Assembly (NCBI GenBank): GCA_944386835.1 | Contig: CALXCQ010000042.1 | Coordinates: forward strand, 1 to 35,541 | Length of the DNA stretch: 35,541 nucleotides | Source: an uncultured Oscillospiraceae bacterium | GTDB taxonomy: Bacteria; Bacillota; Clostridia; Oscillospirales; Oscillospiraceae | Direction: 5' to 3' | Shown here: piece by piece, positions 1 to 7,993 of the stretch | How the letters are laid out: every line of letters starts with the position of its first letter | Numbering within the stretch: position 1 is the stretch's first letter | The notes under the pieces: model-generated | Databases searched by the model: none | The model's input: only the letters and a program-made list of their open reading frames with translations | What the model was told of the DNA's origin: nothing | Position numbers and translations under genes: made by a program

Positions 1-572
1 TGGCTTTCATGGGAGTCCTCCACTGCGGCAGTGAGAAAGCCATCAGCCTTTGCCGTTTGCAGTGCATAAAGCGCATCCTCAAATACCATCGTCTCGTCTT
101 TTTTCGTCTGCAATTTCCCAAGTGCTTCCCGGTAGATCTGGGGACTTTCCTTTCCATACCCCACTTGTGAGCAGGTGAAAATTCCCTGAAAATGCCCTAT
201 GATCCCCAGACGGCTGAGCGCCGCCTCCGCCAGATGTGCTTCTGTCACCGTGGCGACACACATTTTTACTCCCCGCTCTCGCAGCTTCTGTAAAAACTCT
301 GCTACTCCAGGTTTTAGCTGCACGCAGGCGGTATAGTAGTTTTCTATCATTTGGTGCAGGCCATCTACAATTTCCGAAACGCGCAGGGTAACACCGTAGT
401 GATCTTGATAGTAGCGGGCTGCCTGCTCCATGGTAAAGGTCTCGAACGTCTCTTTTAAGTTCTCCTTTGCCTTAAGTCCCAGAGACGCTAAATAGTCTTC
501 TCCCAGAGTATCCCAGATAGACATAGAATCCAGGAGCGTGCCATCCAAGTCGAAGATTGCACCCCGGATCAT
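1..572 (-). CDS. HAD-superfamily hydrolase (phosphatase), C-terminal part outside window
   Basis: The frame begins MIRGAIFDLDGTLLDS, where the DLDGT motif carries the nucleophile and acid/base Asp of HAD phosphatases. A helical cap follows (about residues 15-85), then a VATVTE segment (motif II Thr) and a Lys in VGYGKESPQIY (motif III). FEDALYALQTAKADG matches the distal Asp motif IV of the beta-phosphoglucomutase-like subfamily. The 3' end is cut by the window edge at about 190 residues. Its ATG overlaps the thiE stop (ATGA), so it is translationally coupled to thiE and belongs to the riboswitch-controlled thiamine operon. From that context I infer dephosphorylation of a thiamine-pathway intermediate, for example thiamine monophosphate; HAD substrate specificity cannot be read from sequence. 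Confidence 0.85.
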   Translation of the reverse strand, partial: MIRGAIFDLDGTLLDSMSIWDTLGEDYLASLGLKAKENLKETFETFTMEQAARYYQDHYGVTLRVSEIVDGLHQMIENYYTACVQLKPGVAEFLQKLRERGVKMCVATVTEAHLAEAALSRLGIIGHFQGIFTCSQVGYGKESPQIYREALGKLQTKKDETMVFEDALYALQTAKADGFLTAAVEDSHES

Positions 573-1210
573 TGTGCCACCACCTGACTTGTAAGCCTTT
601 TCAATTCCCGTGTTGCCTCGCAGATATCCTCTGCCCCAAAAATGGCACTGATAACCGCAATGCCGCAGATACCGCTTCCTTTCAGCACGCTAAGATTCTG
701 TCTCCCAATTCCGCCTATGGCTACAACCGGAATGTGTACTGCCCGGCAGATGGCTTGCAGAGTTTCCCAGCTAACTGCTTCGGCATCGGCTTTGGAGTCT
801 GTGGGAAACACTGCCCCCACCCCCAGATAATCGGCTCCTTTCGCTTCGGCCAACAGGGCCTGCTCTACGGTCTGGGCGGATACGCCCAGGATTTTATCAG
901 GACCAAGCAACTGTCGTACCATTCCCGCTTCCATATCCTTCTGCCCTACATGGACTCCATCTGCCCCAATTTGGCAGGCAAGTTCCACATTGTCGTTGAT
1001 GACAAAGGGTACCTGGTAGCGGCGGCAAAGTTCCTGAATTTCCCTTGCTTCCCGGAGTAAGTCTTCTGTATTTAATGACTTTTCCCGAAGCTGCACAAAG
1101 GTGGCGCCACCTTGCAGCGCCGCTTCTACTGCCTGTGCCAGTGTCTTTCCGTCCAACCAGGAGCGGTCTGTGACAGCGTAGACAAGCAAATCCTCTTTAG
1201 CGCACTTCAT
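569..1210 (-). CDS. thiE: thiamine-phosphate synthase ThiE
   Basis: A 213-residue TIM-barrel protein that joins HMP-PP and thiazole phosphate (THZ-P) to give thiamine monophosphate. Visible family motifs are GATFVQLREKS near residue 40, VPFVINDNVELA (substrate/Mg site), GADGVHVGQKD, the LGVGAVFPTDSK phosphate loop and VVAIGGI near the C-terminus. The length is usual for ThiE. The start at 1210 (MKCAKED) is preferred because a GGAGGAAGGGG SD lies just upstream. A longer reading frame from further upstream would run far into thiM. The gene overlaps the end of thiM by 14 nt and its own stop overlaps the next ATG, so all three genes are probably made from one mRNA. Confidence 0.95.
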   Translation of the reverse strand: MKCAKEDLLVYAVTDRSWLDGKTLAQAVEAALQGGATFVQLREKSLNTEDLLREAREIQELCRRYQVPFVINDNVELACQIGADGVHVGQKDMEAGMVRQLLGPDKILGVSAQTVEQALLAEAKGADYLGVGAVFPTDSKADAEAVSWETLQAICRAVHIPVVAIGGIGRQNLSVLKGSGICGIAVISAIFGAEDICEATRELKRLTSQVVAQ

Positions 1211-2018
1211 ATTTGGCCCCTTCCTCCAGCATCTTTCCATCGATATGGCAGATCGCATCCAGAATCCGGTTCCGGTATGTCGCGTTTCCCTCACCCGGTT
1301 GCAAATTGGCAAATCCAATTTCCCCGGCCAGTCCCATAAGGCAAACCGCAGCTGCGACCGCCTCTGTCTTATTCCCTGGATTGGCTACCACATAGGCGGT
1401 TACCAGTCCAGAAAGCTGGCAGCCGGTGCCGGTAATTTTACTCATCTCCGGCCTCCCGTTCCGGATTACATAGCAGGTTTTGCTGTCCGCCACCAGGTCA
1501 ATTGCTCCCGTGATGGCGACAATCGCTCCGGTTTTTGCAGAAAAAGCTTTGGCAAAGGACACCATTTCGTCCAGATTTTCCTCCGTCACCGTATCGGCAG
1601 AATCTGCATCCACGCCTTTGGTACTGCCGCTTCCCAATGCCAGCGTTTTAATTTCGGAAATATTACCGCGGATCACATCCAGCTTCAGCTTGTCCATCAG
1701 CTCGATCGCTGTTTGGGTCCGCAGCTTGCTGGCCCCTGCGCCCACCGGGTCCAGAAGCACCACATGACCTAAGGCATTGGCTGTTTCCCCGGCAATCCAC
1801 ATGGCCGCAATGCTACTCTTATTTAAAGTACCGATATTCAGATTCAGTCCCCCACAAATTGACGTAATATCTGCCACGTCTTCCGGCTCGTCAGACATAA
1901 TAGGGCTCGCCCCGCAGGCAAGTAGCGCATTTGCCACATCGTTGACCGTGACATAGTTGGTAATGTTATGTACCAACGGCATGGTTTTTCTCACAGTTTC
2001 TACACAAGATCCCAGCAT
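1197..2018 (-). CDS. thiM: hydroxyethylthiazole kinase ThiM
   Basis: A 273-residue ribokinase-fold enzyme that phosphorylates 4-methyl-5-(2-hydroxyethyl)thiazole for thiamine salvage. Recognisable elements are MPLVHNITNYVTVNDVANALLA at the N-terminus, SPIMSDEPEDV, GHVVLLDPVGAGAS (Mg/ATP region) and KITGTGCQLSGL with the conserved catalytic-loop Cys. The length is normal. The start has an AAGGA SD 7-8 nt upstream. It is the first gene behind the TPP riboswitch and is followed by thiE and a HAD phosphatase. No de novo thiazole or HMP genes are visible, so the operon looks like a salvage module. It is expected to be repressed when thiamine pyrophosphate is plentiful. Confidence 0.96.
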   Translation of the reverse strand: MLGSCVETVRKTMPLVHNITNYVTVNDVANALLACGASPIMSDEPEDVADITSICGGLNLNIGTLNKSSIAAMWIAGETANALGHVVLLDPVGAGASKLRTQTAIELMDKLKLDVIRGNISEIKTLALGSGSTKGVDADSADTVTEENLDEMVSFAKAFSAKTGAIVAITGAIDLVADSKTCYVIRNGRPEMSKITGTGCQLSGLVTAYVVANPGNKTEAVAAAVCLMGLAGEIGFANLQPGEGNATYRNRILDAICHIDGKMLEEGAKYEVR

Positions 2019-2080
2019 ACAGTTCCTTCTTTCTCCCGATCATTCGGGAAATTATTTTACAACTTTCAGCGAAAAGGCCC

Positions 2081-2117
2081 AAAGAAAAAGGGAACTGCCG
2101 ATTTGGCAGTTCCCTTT
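2081..2117 (-). terminator. Intrinsic terminator of the TPP riboswitch expression platform
   Basis: On the minus strand a 13-bp perfect stem (2105-2117 with 2087-2099) has a 5-nt loop and is followed directly by a U-run and TTTCTTT. It lies between the TPP aptamer and thiM. This placement fits a ligand-dependent transcription terminator. An antiterminator pairing with the aptamer 3' part was not worked out. Confidence 0.85.
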
Positions 2118-2137
2118 ACACTCCGTTTTGTCATCAG

Positions 2138-2223
2138 ACATCCCTACGTTGGCATTATCCAAATCAGGTTCATGGGTCGAAGGCCTTACCTTCCTCTCAG
2201 CCTGTTTACAAGCTCCCCGCTGT
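2138..2223 (-). promoter_or_regulatory. TPP riboswitch (THI element) aptamer
   Basis: The minus strand shows the diagnostic THI-box elements in order: GCGGGGAGC, GGCTGAGAGG, a variable P3 arm, GACCCATGAACCTGAT, GGATAATGCCA and ACGTAGGGA. Outer ACA/TGT ends close P1. The aptamer sits about 120 nt upstream of thiM with an intrinsic terminator between them, so it should switch off thiM-thiE-HAD transcription when TPP is bound. Confidence 0.96.
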
Positions 2224-2237
2224 TTTGTTGTATTTTT

Positions 2238-2266
2238 ATACTACAAGTTTTTCAGGCAAAGTGCAA
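2238..2266 (-). promoter_or_regulatory. Sigma-A promoter of the thiamine operon
   Basis: On the minus strand TTGCAC (2261-2266), a 17-bp spacer and TAGTAT (2238-2243) lie just upstream of the TPP aptamer. This would start the transcript within about 10 nt of the aptamer 5' end. Confidence 0.6.
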
Positions 2267-2852
2267 GTACTTTTCCTACATTTCCTATTTGGGGGAAACG
2301 GTTGCAAAAGTATTTTATCTTCCAGCACATACAAGACACACGAATCACATTTCTCAAAAGGATCTCCCTCAACTCTCCGTGCCAACCCCAAACATTGTAG
2401 GCATCTGTGCAATGTTAGACCGTGCATCTTCTGTGGGATTTTGTTGCCAGGGTAGCTTCCAAGTTAAACACATTGTCATAAATCGGGAACTGTACACGAT
2501 CGTTCCATAAACAGTAACAGCAAGTCATACGCCTAAGCAAAAATCCACATTTCTGCCGATCTTCTATCATAAAGGAGTTCCTGTGCGACTTGCGTTTATT
2601 CCGGCGATTCCCGGTTGGTATGTCCTCTATTCTCCTTCTGCCCGCCTGCGCCACAGGAATCTCCATGAAAGTGCCCTGGATTCAGATTGTTTTCCAACAG
2701 TGTCCTTACGAGACATACGACCACTTTTGCTACTGCCATTCTCAGATGGAAACTGCACAGCTTTGGATGGCTGTTCCACTAAGCGCCATCCGTGCACGGG
2801 TCTACCGTATCAAGGTCAAACCCGAAGACCGAACATGATTCAGGAGGCAACT
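2267..2852. other. Intergenic region upstream of the chloramphenicol acetyltransferase gene
   Basis: About 590 bases without a convincing gene. The plus-strand frame that ends in the acetyltransferase stays open from 2583, but its first 90 codons resemble no part of that family, and a strong SD marks the internal start at 2853. I see no clear attenuator or leader peptide of the cat-86 type, no repeats, and no RNA family that I recognise. Confidence 0.5.
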
Positions 2853-3482
2853 ATGTCATTTCATTTGATCGATTTGCAGACTTGGGATCGTAAAGAATTC
2901 TATGAGCATTTTATAGAAGAGGTTGCCTGCACTTATTCTGCAACGGTAAATCTTGACATCACCAATTTAAAAAACTACCGACTTTATCCAACGATAATTT
3001 GGCTACTAACCAAAGCTGTCAATCAAATGCCCGAATTTCGTACCGCTCTGACAAACGAAGGAGTCGGCATATATGACGAACTGCATCCGGCATATACGAT
3101 TTTCAACAAGGAGAATAAAAATTTCTCGGCAATCTGGACCGAGTTTCATTCTGATTACAGGGTTTTCTTGAATTCGTATGAATGCGATACCGCCAAATAC
3201 GCATCCTCCGTAAATTATGCGCCCAAACCCGACCGGCCTGCAAACTCCTTTGATATCTCGATGATACCTTGGTTTACCTTTACCTCTTTCAACATCAACG
3301 TGTTTGACAGTAGAAAATATCTGCTTCCAATTTTCACTTTCGGGAAATATATAGACGACTGCGGAAAACGACTGCTTCCTCTCTCAATCCAAGTACATCA
3401 CGCCGTATGTGACGGATATCACATGGGAAAATTCATCGAGATTCTGCAAGAACAAATCACCCAATTTTCCTATGAAGGCTAA
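2853..3482 (+). CDS. Type A chloramphenicol O-acetyltransferase (CatA-like)
   Basis: A 209-residue trimeric CAT-fold enzyme expected to move acetyl from acetyl-CoA to chloramphenicol. The C-terminal motif HHAVCDGYH holds the catalytic His and the structural Asp. The central WFTFTSFNINV segment and the N-terminal LIDLQTWDRKEFYEHF also fit the type A family (usual length about 210-220). The start at 2853 is chosen because AGGAGG lies 6 nt upstream. The gene stands alone with its own terminator. Whether the enzyme gives resistance cannot be told from sequence, because CAT-like proteins of gut Clostridia may act on other acceptors. Confidence 0.88.
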   Translation: MSFHLIDLQTWDRKEFYEHFIEEVACTYSATVNLDITNLKNYRLYPTIIWLLTKAVNQMPEFRTALTNEGVGIYDELHPAYTIFNKENKNFSAIWTEFHSDYRVFLNSYECDTAKYASSVNYAPKPDRPANSFDISMIPWFTFTSFNINVFDSRKYLLPIFTFGKYIDDCGKRLLPLSIQVHHAVCDGYHMGKFIEILQEQITQFSYEG

Positions 3483-3491
3483 TACGGATAC

Positions 3492-3537
3492 AAAAGCCCT
3501 TAGTTATGAGTTATGACTCACAGCTAAGGGCTTTTCA
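3492..3537 (+). terminator. Intrinsic terminator after the cat-like gene
   Basis: A 12-bp stem AAAAGCCCTTAG/CTAAGGGCTTTT (3492-3503 with 3524-3535) contains an inner TGAGT/ACTCA stem. It lies 10 nt after the stop codon and ends in a T-run. Confidence 0.85.
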
Positions 3538-3699
3538 ATCTGGATTTATTCTGTGTTTCCGCAACTATCAATTACTTTGAAACTCATAGGTCACTGGGGC
3601 TTTCCCACAATAACCTTTGTATCCCTATGATCAAGGTATATCAAACCATAATTGAACATCCACAAGCCCGCAGAATGCAGGATCTGTGGGTGTTTCGTT

Positions 3700-5235
3700 T
3701 TATTCCCATTCGATTGTTGCCGGGGGTTTACTCGTGATGTCATAGACAATCCGGTTAATACCCCGAACTTCATTGACAATTCGTCCGGAAATCCGGTCCA
3801 ATACCTCATAGGGAATCCTGGCCCAATCGGCAGTCATGAAGTCGCTGGTGGTCACCGCTCGCAGTGCCAAAGTATGGTCATAGGTCCGGCCGTCGCCCAT
3901 GACACCAACAGAACGGGTGTTGGTCAAGACTGCAAAATACTGGCTGAGGTTTTTGTCCTCTCCTGCCTTGGCAATCTCTTCCCGGAAAATGAAATCGGCC
4001 TCCCGCAGAATGTCCAGCTTTTCTTTCGTCAAATCGCCAATGACCCGGATAGCAAGACCCGGTCCTGGGAACGGCTGCCGACTGACCAAGTATTCCGGCA
4101 GCCCCAGCTCCCGACCCAGTTGCCGCACTTCGTCCTTAAAGAGCATCCGCAAAGGCTCCAGAATCTCCCGGAAATCCACATAGTCCGGTAAGCCGCCCAC
4201 ATTGTGATGGCTTTTGATTACGGCTGCATCGCCTAAGCCGGACTCAATCACATCCGGGTAGATCGTACCCTGAACCAGGAAAGCCACTTTGCCAATTTTC
4301 TTTCCTTCTTCTTCAAACACCCGGATAAATTCTTCTCCAATGCCTTTTCTCTTCGCTTCCGGATCTGCAATTCCTTTCAGTTTTTCCAAAAACCGCGCTT
4401 CCGCATTGACCCGTACGAAGTGAAGATTCCATTTGGAAAACGCCGCCTCTACTTCTTCTGCTTCTTTCCTCCGTAAAAAGCCGTGATCCACAAATACACA
4501 TGTCAGCTGGTCGCCAATCGCCTCTGCCATCAGTGCCGCCGCTACAGAAGAGTCCACACCGCCGGACAAAGCCAAAAGGGCTTTCTCTGTTCCCACTTTT
4601 TCCCGGATCTGCCGGACCGTACGCTGCAGATAATCCCCCATTGTCCACTGGCCTGTCGCACCGCAAACTTCATATAGGAAATTACGAATCATAGCCAGAC
4701 CGTTTTCTGTGTGGTTGACCTCCGGGTGATACTGCACACCATACAGTTTTTTCCCAGGATGAGAAATTGCCGCATTGGGACAGGCATCTGTTGTCGCCGT
4801 TACACCGAAGCCCTCCGGTAATTTGGCAATATAGTCCCCATGACTCATCCAGGTAATGCCGGTATCCGGCAGGCCACGGAACAGCGCGTCCTGGGTTTCA
4901 AAATGGGTCTGGGTTTTCCCGTATTCCCGGGCTGTCGCCTCAGTGGCCGGCATCACCTGTCCTTTTAGCGTATAAGCCATCAGCTGGCAGCCATAACAAA
5001 TACCTAGCACAGGAATTCCCAATTCAAAAATCCGCGGATCCACATGGGGTGAAGCAGGATCGTAGACGCTGTTGGGGCCACCAGTAAAAATCAATCCAAT
5101 TGGTGCAGCTTTCTGAATTTCCTCCAGCGAAATGGTGTATGGCTTTACCTCACAATAGACATGACATTCGCGCACTCTCCGGGCGATTAATTGATTGTAT
5201 TGTCCACCGAAGTCCAAAACAAGTACTTTCTCCAT
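3700..5235 (-). CDS. guaA: GMP synthase (glutamine-hydrolysing) GuaA
   Basis: A 511-residue enzyme that aminates XMP to GMP with glutamine and ATP. Residues 1-190 form the class I glutamine amidotransferase domain: [20 protein letters not shown], the nucleophile Cys in GICYGCQLM, and [11 protein letters not shown] with the catalytic His and Glu. The ATP-pyrophosphatase domain has the P-loop [14 protein letters not shown]. The C-terminal dimerisation domain ends PPATIEWE, the typical GuaA end. I place the start at 5235 ([11 protein letters not shown]) with GGAGG 6 nt upstream; an in-frame ATG two codons earlier overlaps that SD. No purine riboswitch was recognised in the upstream 289 nt. The gene is monocistronic in this window. 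Confidence 0.97.
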   Translation of the reverse strand: MEKVLVLDFGGQYNQLIARRVRECHVYCEVKPYTISLEEIQKAAPIGLIFTGGPNSVYDPASPHVDPRIFELGIPVLGICYGCQLMAYTLKGQVMPATEATAREYGKTQTHFETQDALFRGLPDTGITWMSHGDYIAKLPEGFGVTATTDACPNAAISHPGKKLYGVQYHPEVNHTENGLAMIRNFLYEVCGATGQWTMGDYLQRTVRQIREKVGTEKALLALSGGVDSSVAAALMAEAIGDQLTCVFVDHGFLRRKEAEEVEAAFSKWNLHFVRVNAEARFLEKLKGIADPEAKRKGIGEEFIRVFEEEGKKIGKVAFLVQGTIYPDVIESGLGDAAVIKSHHNVGGLPDYVDFREILEPLRMLFKDEVRQLGRELGLPEYLVSRQPFPGPGLAIRVIGDLTKEKLDILREADFIFREEIAKAGEDKNLSQYFAVLTNTRSVGVMGDGRTYDHTLALRAVTTSDFMTADWARIPYEVLDRISGRIVNEVRGINRIVYDITSKPPATIEWE

Positions 5236-5530
5236 TTTCATCCTCCCTGATATCCCCGCAGACCAGTTGTTCTGGCTGTCCTTTTCCGCATCTTTTTCTT
5301 CTTTTTTAGTATCTAACATTTTTTTACATTTTACAATTGGGAAGGTTGCTGAATGTGCAAATGCCCTAAATCCTTTTCTTGTTGCTTCCGTCCTATTTAC
5401 ACAACCCGCTTCTCATATTAAAATAAGGAAAAGTATCTCCGTTCTCTTTGCCGGCATGTTTTACCGGGTAAAGGTCGAAATCACACCATAAAGGAATCCG
5501 ATTTTATTATCATACAGAAAAGGGGCAAAA

Positions 5531-6418
5531 ATGACAAGAGAATCCTTTCAAAAACTGACCCAATCCGGCCTTGTTTTTCTCGATGGCGCAACCGGGACGA
5601 ATCTGATGGAAGCCGGGCTGCCCAAAGGGGTCTGCTCGGAACTTTGGACACTGGAACACCCGGACATCATTCTCAGGTTGCAGCGTTCCTATGTGGAAGC
5701 CGGCAGCCAGATTCTGTACGCCCCCACCTTTGGAGCCAATGCCATCTCTCTGAAAAAATTTGGGTTGGAAAAGGAGGTTGTTCGCCTGAATACCCAGCTG
5801 GTCCATCTCTGTAAAGAAGCAGCCGGTTCCCGGGCCTTGGTAGCAGGTGATATTACTACGACAGGACAACCCATGGCCCCCTGGGGGGAACTGGAGTATG
5901 ACCGGCTGTTTCAAGTCTACCGGCAGCAAATCTTGGCCCAGTATCAGGCGGGCGTGGATTTAATTGTTGCAGAAACCCTTATGGGTGTCGGTGAGGCAGT
6001 CGTCGCTTTAGAGGCTGCCCGCTCGGTATGCGACCTCCCGGTCGTATGTACGTTGTCCCTGCAAACTGATGGGAAGGCTTTTTTTGACGGAGACGGAATA
6101 GAAGCGGTGGAGACCTTGCAGGCTCTGGGGGTCGATGCCGTCGGCGTCAATTGTTCTTACGGCCCGGACCAGCTGGTAAGCCTGATTGCCAATCTGCATC
6201 AGGTTGCCACCATTCCCATTGTAGCCAAGCCCAATGCCGGTCTTCCCGTCATCAACGAAAGAGGCATTGCCACTTATCCCATGGGGCCGGAAGTCTTTGC
6301 CGGACATATGCAAAAGCTGGTAGATGCAGGTGCCACGATTGTAGGCGGCTGTTGCGGCTCCAATGCCCGGCATATTGCTGCCCTGCGGCGGACTCTTGTC
6401 CGTCCAAAAAAGTCATAG
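5531..6418 (+). CDS. Homocysteine S-methyltransferase family protein
   Basis: A 295-residue (beta/alpha)8 barrel of the Pfam S-methyl_trans family, about the size of MetH domain 1, YitJ domain 1 or MmuM. The motifs LDGATGTNLMEAGLP near residue 20 and TFGANAISLKKFG are typical. The zinc ligands are Cys in GVNCSYGPD (about 208) and the Cys pair in GGCCGSNARHI (about 273-274). These proteins move a methyl group to homocysteine to make methionine, or act as a domain of cobalamin-dependent methyltransferases. No B12 domain is attached and no SAM riboswitch is visible upstream. A GGGG-type SD lies 6 nt before the ATG. The methyl donor cannot be assigned. Confidence 0.9.
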   Translation: MTRESFQKLTQSGLVFLDGATGTNLMEAGLPKGVCSELWTLEHPDIILRLQRSYVEAGSQILYAPTFGANAISLKKFGLEKEVVRLNTQLVHLCKEAAGSRALVAGDITTTGQPMAPWGELEYDRLFQVYRQQILAQYQAGVDLIVAETLMGVGEAVVALEAARSVCDLPVVCTLSLQTDGKAFFDGDGIEAVETLQALGVDAVGVNCSYGPDQLVSLIANLHQVATIPIVAKPNAGLPVINERGIATYPMGPEVFAGHMQKLVDAGATIVGGCCGSNARHIAALRRTLVRPKKS

Positions 6419-6430
6419 TTCTGTCTGTCT

Positions 6431-6476
6431 CTCCATGGGAAGGGAATTTTTTCCTTCCCATGGAGAAAAATTTTTT
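6431..6476 (+). terminator. Intrinsic terminator after the homocysteine methyltransferase gene
   Basis: A 13-bp perfect stem (6431-6443 with 6453-6465) is followed by AAAAA and TTTTTT. It starts 12 nt after the stop codon. Confidence 0.85.
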
Positions 6477-6547
6477 GAGTTGTTCATATGTCCGAAATTT
6501 AGATAATACTGACTAATTTTCATTTTGGAAACTGTTAGTTTTGTCAA

Positions 6548-6576
6548 TCCACACCGGGACACCCCCGTGTTATAAT
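6548..6576 (+). promoter_or_regulatory. Extended -10 promoter of the cyuA-like gene
   Basis: TGTTATAAT gives an extended -10 with a perfect TATAAT at 6571-6576. The -35 (TCCACA at 6548-6553, 17-bp spacer) is weak, 4 of 6 matches. It sits 66 nt upstream of the start codon. Confidence 0.6.
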
Positions 6577-6641
6577 AGAGAGCAGAATATGCAGCACCTT
6601 GACAGCTTTTGGCTGCAAGGCGATAACTAAGGAGGCAAATT

Positions 6642-7925
6642 ATGGATTTCACAAAAATGTCGGAATTATTAAAGGCTGAAGTAAAGCCTGCTCTGGGGTG
6701 TACCGGCCCCATTGGCGTCTCTTACGCAGCTGCCGAAGCACGGGATGCCGTTGGCGGAACTCCCAAAAAAATCAAGATTTTCTGCGACAAGGACACCGCC
6801 GCAAAAAATGATGATGTGGGCATCCCCGGAACCAGTGTCAAGGGGCTGAAGATGGCTGCTGCCCTGGGCGCCATTGCCGGCGACGCCAGTGCCAAGCTGG
6901 AAGTTCTCAACAAAGTAACTGCCGACGATGAGAAGGCCGCCTATGAATTTTCTCTGACGGATCAGTGTATCATTAACCCTGACTGGGAGACCCCCACCAT
7001 CGGCTTCTATGTGGAAGCGGAAGTAGAGACGGAAAACGGCATTGGACGGGCTGTTGTGGCCAAGACCCACAGCAAGTTGGTTTATAAAGAGGCCAACGGT
7101 AAGGTTCTGTACAATGAAAATCTGGATCGGAGTAAATCCCTGGATGAAAGCCATGACTTTGCCAGCACCATCACTGTCGACGACGTATTTGAATTCGTAA
7201 CCAAAGTTCCTCTGGAAGAAATTGCCTGGCTCCGGGAAGGTATCGACATGAACCGGGCTATGGCGCAGGCTTCCTTTGACGGAAAGACCGGCGTAGGCCT
7301 TGGCAAGTCCCTTTTGTCTCGCTCCCAAGGCGATCTGATCCGGAAGGCAAAAGCCTATACAGCTGCCGGTTCCGAGGCCAGAATGTGCGGCTACAGTCTG
7401 CCCATTATGACCTGTGCTACCAGCGGCAACGCCGGTATTACTTCTACCCTGGCCCTTTTGAGCATGTCGGAAGATCTTGGGAAAACGGAAGAAGAACTGA
7501 TTCGCTCTGTGGCTATGGCCTGTCTCACCACCGTGATTGTCAAGAACCGGATTGGCCGTCACTCTGCTATGTGTGCCTGTGTTGTCGGTGCCTCTTTGGG
7601 TGTTGCTGCCGGTGCAGCCTTGATGTTAGGTGGCGGACTGAAGGAAGTCAATATGGCTGTCAATAATACCATTGTCAATGTTATCGGCGTTGTCTGCGAC
7701 GGCGCCCGGGCTGCCTGCGGTCTGAAACTGGGCTCTGCGTCCGGAATTGCCATTGAAGGCGCTCTGCTGGCAATGGACGGTGTATGCGTACCGCCGGATG
7801 AAGGCATTGCCGGTGTGGATGCCAAAGCCTCCATTGACTTTATGGGCCGTTTTGCCAAGACCGGCATGATCGATTTGGATCGGGTTTTGTGCCAGGCTCT
7901 GTACGCCAAGCATCACGAATTATAA
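6642..7925 (+). CDS. L-cysteine desulfidase / L-serine dehydratase alpha-family protein (CyuA/YhaM family)
   Basis: A 427-residue member of the UPF0597 family (YhaM/CyuA), related to the Fe-S serine dehydratase alpha chain. Conserved Cys residues typical of the [4Fe-4S] site are seen in ALGCTGP (C20), MTCATSGNAG (C258), VCDGAR (C352) and ACGLKLGSAS (C359). Characterised members break L-cysteine to pyruvate, ammonia and sulfide. The length is normal. A GGAGG SD lies 6-7 nt before the ATG, and a strong extended -10 promoter lies upstream. The next gene follows after a hairpin. The neighbouring homocysteine methyltransferase fits sulfur amino acid turnover, but co-regulation is inference. Confidence 0.88.
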   Translation: MDFTKMSELLKAEVKPALGCTGPIGVSYAAAEARDAVGGTPKKIKIFCDKDTAAKNDDVGIPGTSVKGLKMAAALGAIAGDASAKLEVLNKVTADDEKAAYEFSLTDQCIINPDWETPTIGFYVEAEVETENGIGRAVVAKTHSKLVYKEANGKVLYNENLDRSKSLDESHDFASTITVDDVFEFVTKVPLEEIAWLREGIDMNRAMAQASFDGKTGVGLGKSLLSRSQGDLIRKAKAYTAAGSEARMCGYSLPIMTCATSGNAGITSTLALLSMSEDLGKTEEELIRSVAMACLTTVIVKNRIGRHSAMCACVVGASLGVAAGAALMLGGGLKEVNMAVNNTIVNVIGVVCDGARAACGLKLGSASGIAIEGALLAMDGVCVPPDEGIAGVDAKASIDFMGRFAKTGMIDLDRVLCQALYAKHHEL

Positions 7926-7936
7926 GCTATGTTTTT

Positions 7937-7966
7937 AGAGGGGAAACTGCCGGTTTCCCCTCTTTA
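7937..7966 (+). terminator. Intrinsic terminator between the cyuA-like and OCD-like genes
   Basis: An 11-bp perfect stem (7937-7947 with 7953-7963) has a 5-nt loop and a TTTATT tail. It lies only about 30 nt before the next start codon, so it may set the ratio of the two genes rather than separate them fully. Confidence 0.7.
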
Positions 7967-7993
7967 TTCTGACTATTTTGGAGGAATATGCCC

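Noticed and set aside
2583-2852. Long N-terminal extension of the chloramphenicol acetyltransferase frame
   Set aside because: A strong SD directly precedes the internal ATG at 2853, and the upstream codons resemble no part of the CAT family.
3658-3699. guaA intrinsic terminator
   Set aside because: The imperfect stem around 3660-3690 has several mismatches and no T-run on the minus strand.
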